Shown one piece after another: positions 14,379 to 15,661 of a stretch of DNA of 15,661 bases. The DNA is taken from positions 18,058 to 33,718 of the forward strand of contig MGNS01000161.1 in the NCBI GenBank assembly GCA_001795165.1, in the 5' to 3' direction. Below the pieces are notes generated by a model. That model was not told the origin of the DNA, ran no database searches, and saw only the letters and a list, made by a program, of their open reading frames with translations. The translations under genes and the position numbers were made by a program. This DNA is from Chloroflexi bacterium RBG_16_57_11 (lineage in GTDB: Bacteria > Chloroflexota > Anaerolineae > Anaerolineales > UBA4823). Each line of letters starts with the position of its first letter. Position 1 is the first letter of the stretch.

Positions 14379-14837
14379 ATGGACGATGATCTTACCCAAA
14401 AGAAAAACCTGGATGCACGCCTGGGCCTTCGACTGGCGATTTCCGTGCTTGGGCTGGTCATTTTTGTCCTGGGGTTAAACCCGGGATTATTCGGTTTGGA
14501 TCGCAGCCCGGTAGTGGGTTTTGTCCAAATCGCAGTATTCCTGGTTGGCCTGGCGGTTATTTGCCTGGGCGGCTATTTAACCTTGACTGCCCTGTGGGGA
14601 GGTCAGGAAAAAACGATTGCCGCGGATATTGGCTACCGCACAGTCGCAACCGGCTATGTGGTGGTTGTCGCCTCCGGTATGGCCGATGTATTCGGCTTTG
14701 GCAGCCAGCCATTCCCGTCCACCCCTTATTTCGGGCAATGGCAGGCGTTGGGTGTGATGATCGGTGAGATTTTCATGATCATTGGTTTTCTCCTGATGAT
14801 CCCCTACCCAAAGAAGAAATTTGAACGCCAGGCTTGA
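14379..14837 (+). CDS. Four-helix integral membrane protein of unknown function
   Basis: The 152 residues contain four hydrophobic segments (about 17-35, 46-68, 86-106, 122-144), with a charged N-terminus (DDDLTQKKNLDARLGLR) and a lysine-rich tail (PKKKFERQA). A loop GFGSQPFPSTPYFGQWQ separates helices 3 and 4. I recognise no family or motif that gives a function. It starts 69 bases after the dipeptidase, with a weak ribosome-binding site (GAGTGAAG), and may be the last gene of that transcript. It converges with the next minus-strand gene, 33 bases away, and no clear terminator lies between. Confidence 0.8.
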   Translation: MDDDLTQKKNLDARLGLRLAISVLGLVIFVLGLNPGLFGLDRSPVVGFVQIAVFLVGLAVICLGGYLTLTALWGGQEKTIAADIGYRTVATGYVVVVASGMADVFGFGSQPFPSTPYFGQWQALGVMIGEIFMIIGFLLMIPYPKKKFERQA

Positions 14838-14870
14838 TCACTCTAATGGTCTTGCACGGTTTTGCCCGAG

Positions 14871-15661
14871 TTAACTAACCACAGCCAGCATTTCCTCATT
14901 GGTCTTCAGCTTGTATTCCTCCATACCAAGGTTCTGTGCCTGCGCCTGCTCGGCTGCCTCCAGCAGAGCGACATCCTCTTTCCAGATCAGTCGTTTCCCT
15001 TTTTCCGTAAGTTTTTGCACCAGTTGATCCATGATACCCAGTTCGTTTATTCCGGTTGCCGGTAAGGCTCTGAGATATTGCAGAATAGCTCTGGCGCCAT
15101 TTTCGCCGTCTTTTCTCGCCACACCGACCAGACCGCTGCTGGCCTCGCGGGACCAGCCGGCTACAAAGATACCCTCCAGGGGCCGGTTTTCAACTGGATC
15201 GTAGGCCTCAAACGATGCGCCATCGATCGGATAGCAGGGGTTTGGGCTTTTGACGAACTCATTCCACTTGACCGGCAGGCCAAAGCTTTCGTCCACTTTA
15301 TCGCCGATGCAGAAGATAACGGTATCCACATTCAGGATGCGCCGCACGCCCAGGCCGACCGCTTTGGTGTCGTCCCCCTTAAGCACCAGCTTGGTGTCTT
15401 CCACTTCTAGTCCCGTCACCTGGCCTTGTTCGTTTCCGACCATCCTGGTTGGTGAAGCCAGGAAATCGAAGCGTAAGCGGGTCGCCGAGATGGGTTCCAT
15501 CGCTTTTGGCAGCGCGGACAGGATGTACTCCCTGGCCGCCTGCACATCTTGCCCCACCTCTTGCATGAAGGGGGTGCAGCGCCTCAGCTCGGCATCCAGC
15601 GCTGGCACATCCAGGTTGCCGATCACATATTCCATCTCTTTTTTAGTGAATTTCACTTCCG
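14871..15661 (-). CDS. FAD-dependent NAD(P) oxidoreductase, C-terminal part (cut by right edge)
   Basis: The frame is open from the right edge to TAA at 14871, about 263 codons; a GTG at 15656 is internal, not a start. The sequence matches the C-terminal half of the adrenodoxin-reductase or ferredoxin-NADP reductase type, also shared by glutamate synthase small chain-like proteins: RLRFDFLASP, then TVIFCIGDKVDESFGLP (FAD-binding D after a GxGD-like turn), and GIFVAGWSREASSGLVGVARKDG, which corresponds to the family GW...G..G...D segment. A C-terminal tail of about 60 residues extends past the conserved part. The donor or acceptor cannot be told; transfer between NAD(P)H and ferredoxin is likely. 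Confidence 0.82.
   Translation of the reverse strand, partial: EVKFTKKEMEYVIGNLDVPALDAELRRCTPFMQEVGQDVQAAREYILSALPKAMEPISATRLRFDFLASPTRMVGNEQGQVTGLEVEDTKLVLKGDDTKAVGLGVRRILNVDTVIFCIGDKVDESFGLPVKWNEFVKSPNPCYPIDGASFEAYDPVENRPLEGIFVAGWSREASSGLVGVARKDGENGARAILQYLRALPATGINELGIMDQLVQKLTEKGKRLIWKEDVALLEAAEQAQAQNLGMEEYKLKTNEEMLAVVS

Overview
The window holds 15 protein-coding genes, two of them cut by the window edges, plus a short proline-rich leader reading frame. Base composition is moderately GC-rich. TGA, TAA and TAG all act as ordinary stops, starts are often TTG or GTG, and genes are tightly packed with 4-base start/stop overlaps. The mix (UbiX plus MenG, a YacL-like PIN-TRAM protein, COG2220-type metallo-beta-lactamase proteins, a UMF1-type transporter) fits an uncultured Chloroflexota, perhaps Anaerolineae-like. 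That assignment is an impression from gene content, not a proof.

Bases 1-3655 (minus strand) form a likely operon: UMF1-family MFS transporter, menG/ubiE methyltransferase, ubiX flavin prenyltransferase, and the start of another SAM methyltransferase that runs off the left edge. The last three are joined by ATGA and GTGA overlaps, and menG with ubiX points to menaquinone synthesis. Bases 3656-4121 are a divergent control region with a good minus-strand promoter and a cluster of repeats. Bases 4122-6777 (plus) carry a membrane PIN-TRAM protein, an RlmB-type rRNA methyltransferase and a metallophosphoesterase.

Bases 6797-9991 (minus) contain the two most interesting items. First, a DUF3179-family membrane-anchored protein has an in-frame TGA exactly where the family has the first Cys of its CPLC motif. 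A 7-bp hairpin with a G in its loop follows at the spacing expected of a bacterial SECIS, so this is a candidate selenoprotein with a UxxC motif. Second, prolyl-tRNA synthetase (proS) is preceded by a consensus-like promoter, a 27-codon reading frame with six proline codons within 12 codons, and a strong 10-bp hairpin. The loop of that hairpin is complementary to the end of the leader reading frame. This looks like ribosome-mediated attenuation of proS.

Bases 10120-10896 (minus) encode a jelly-roll (GH16/lectin-fold-like) protein with an internal hydrophobic stretch. Bases 11149-14837 (plus) carry a metallo-beta-lactamase-fold protein with a degenerate metal motif, a small alpha-beta protein, a MutY fused to a complete Nudix box, an M19 dipeptidase and a four-helix membrane protein. 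At the right edge (minus) is the C-terminal part of an FAD-dependent NAD(P) oxidoreductase. No rRNA, tRNA, CRISPR array or insertion sequence was seen.
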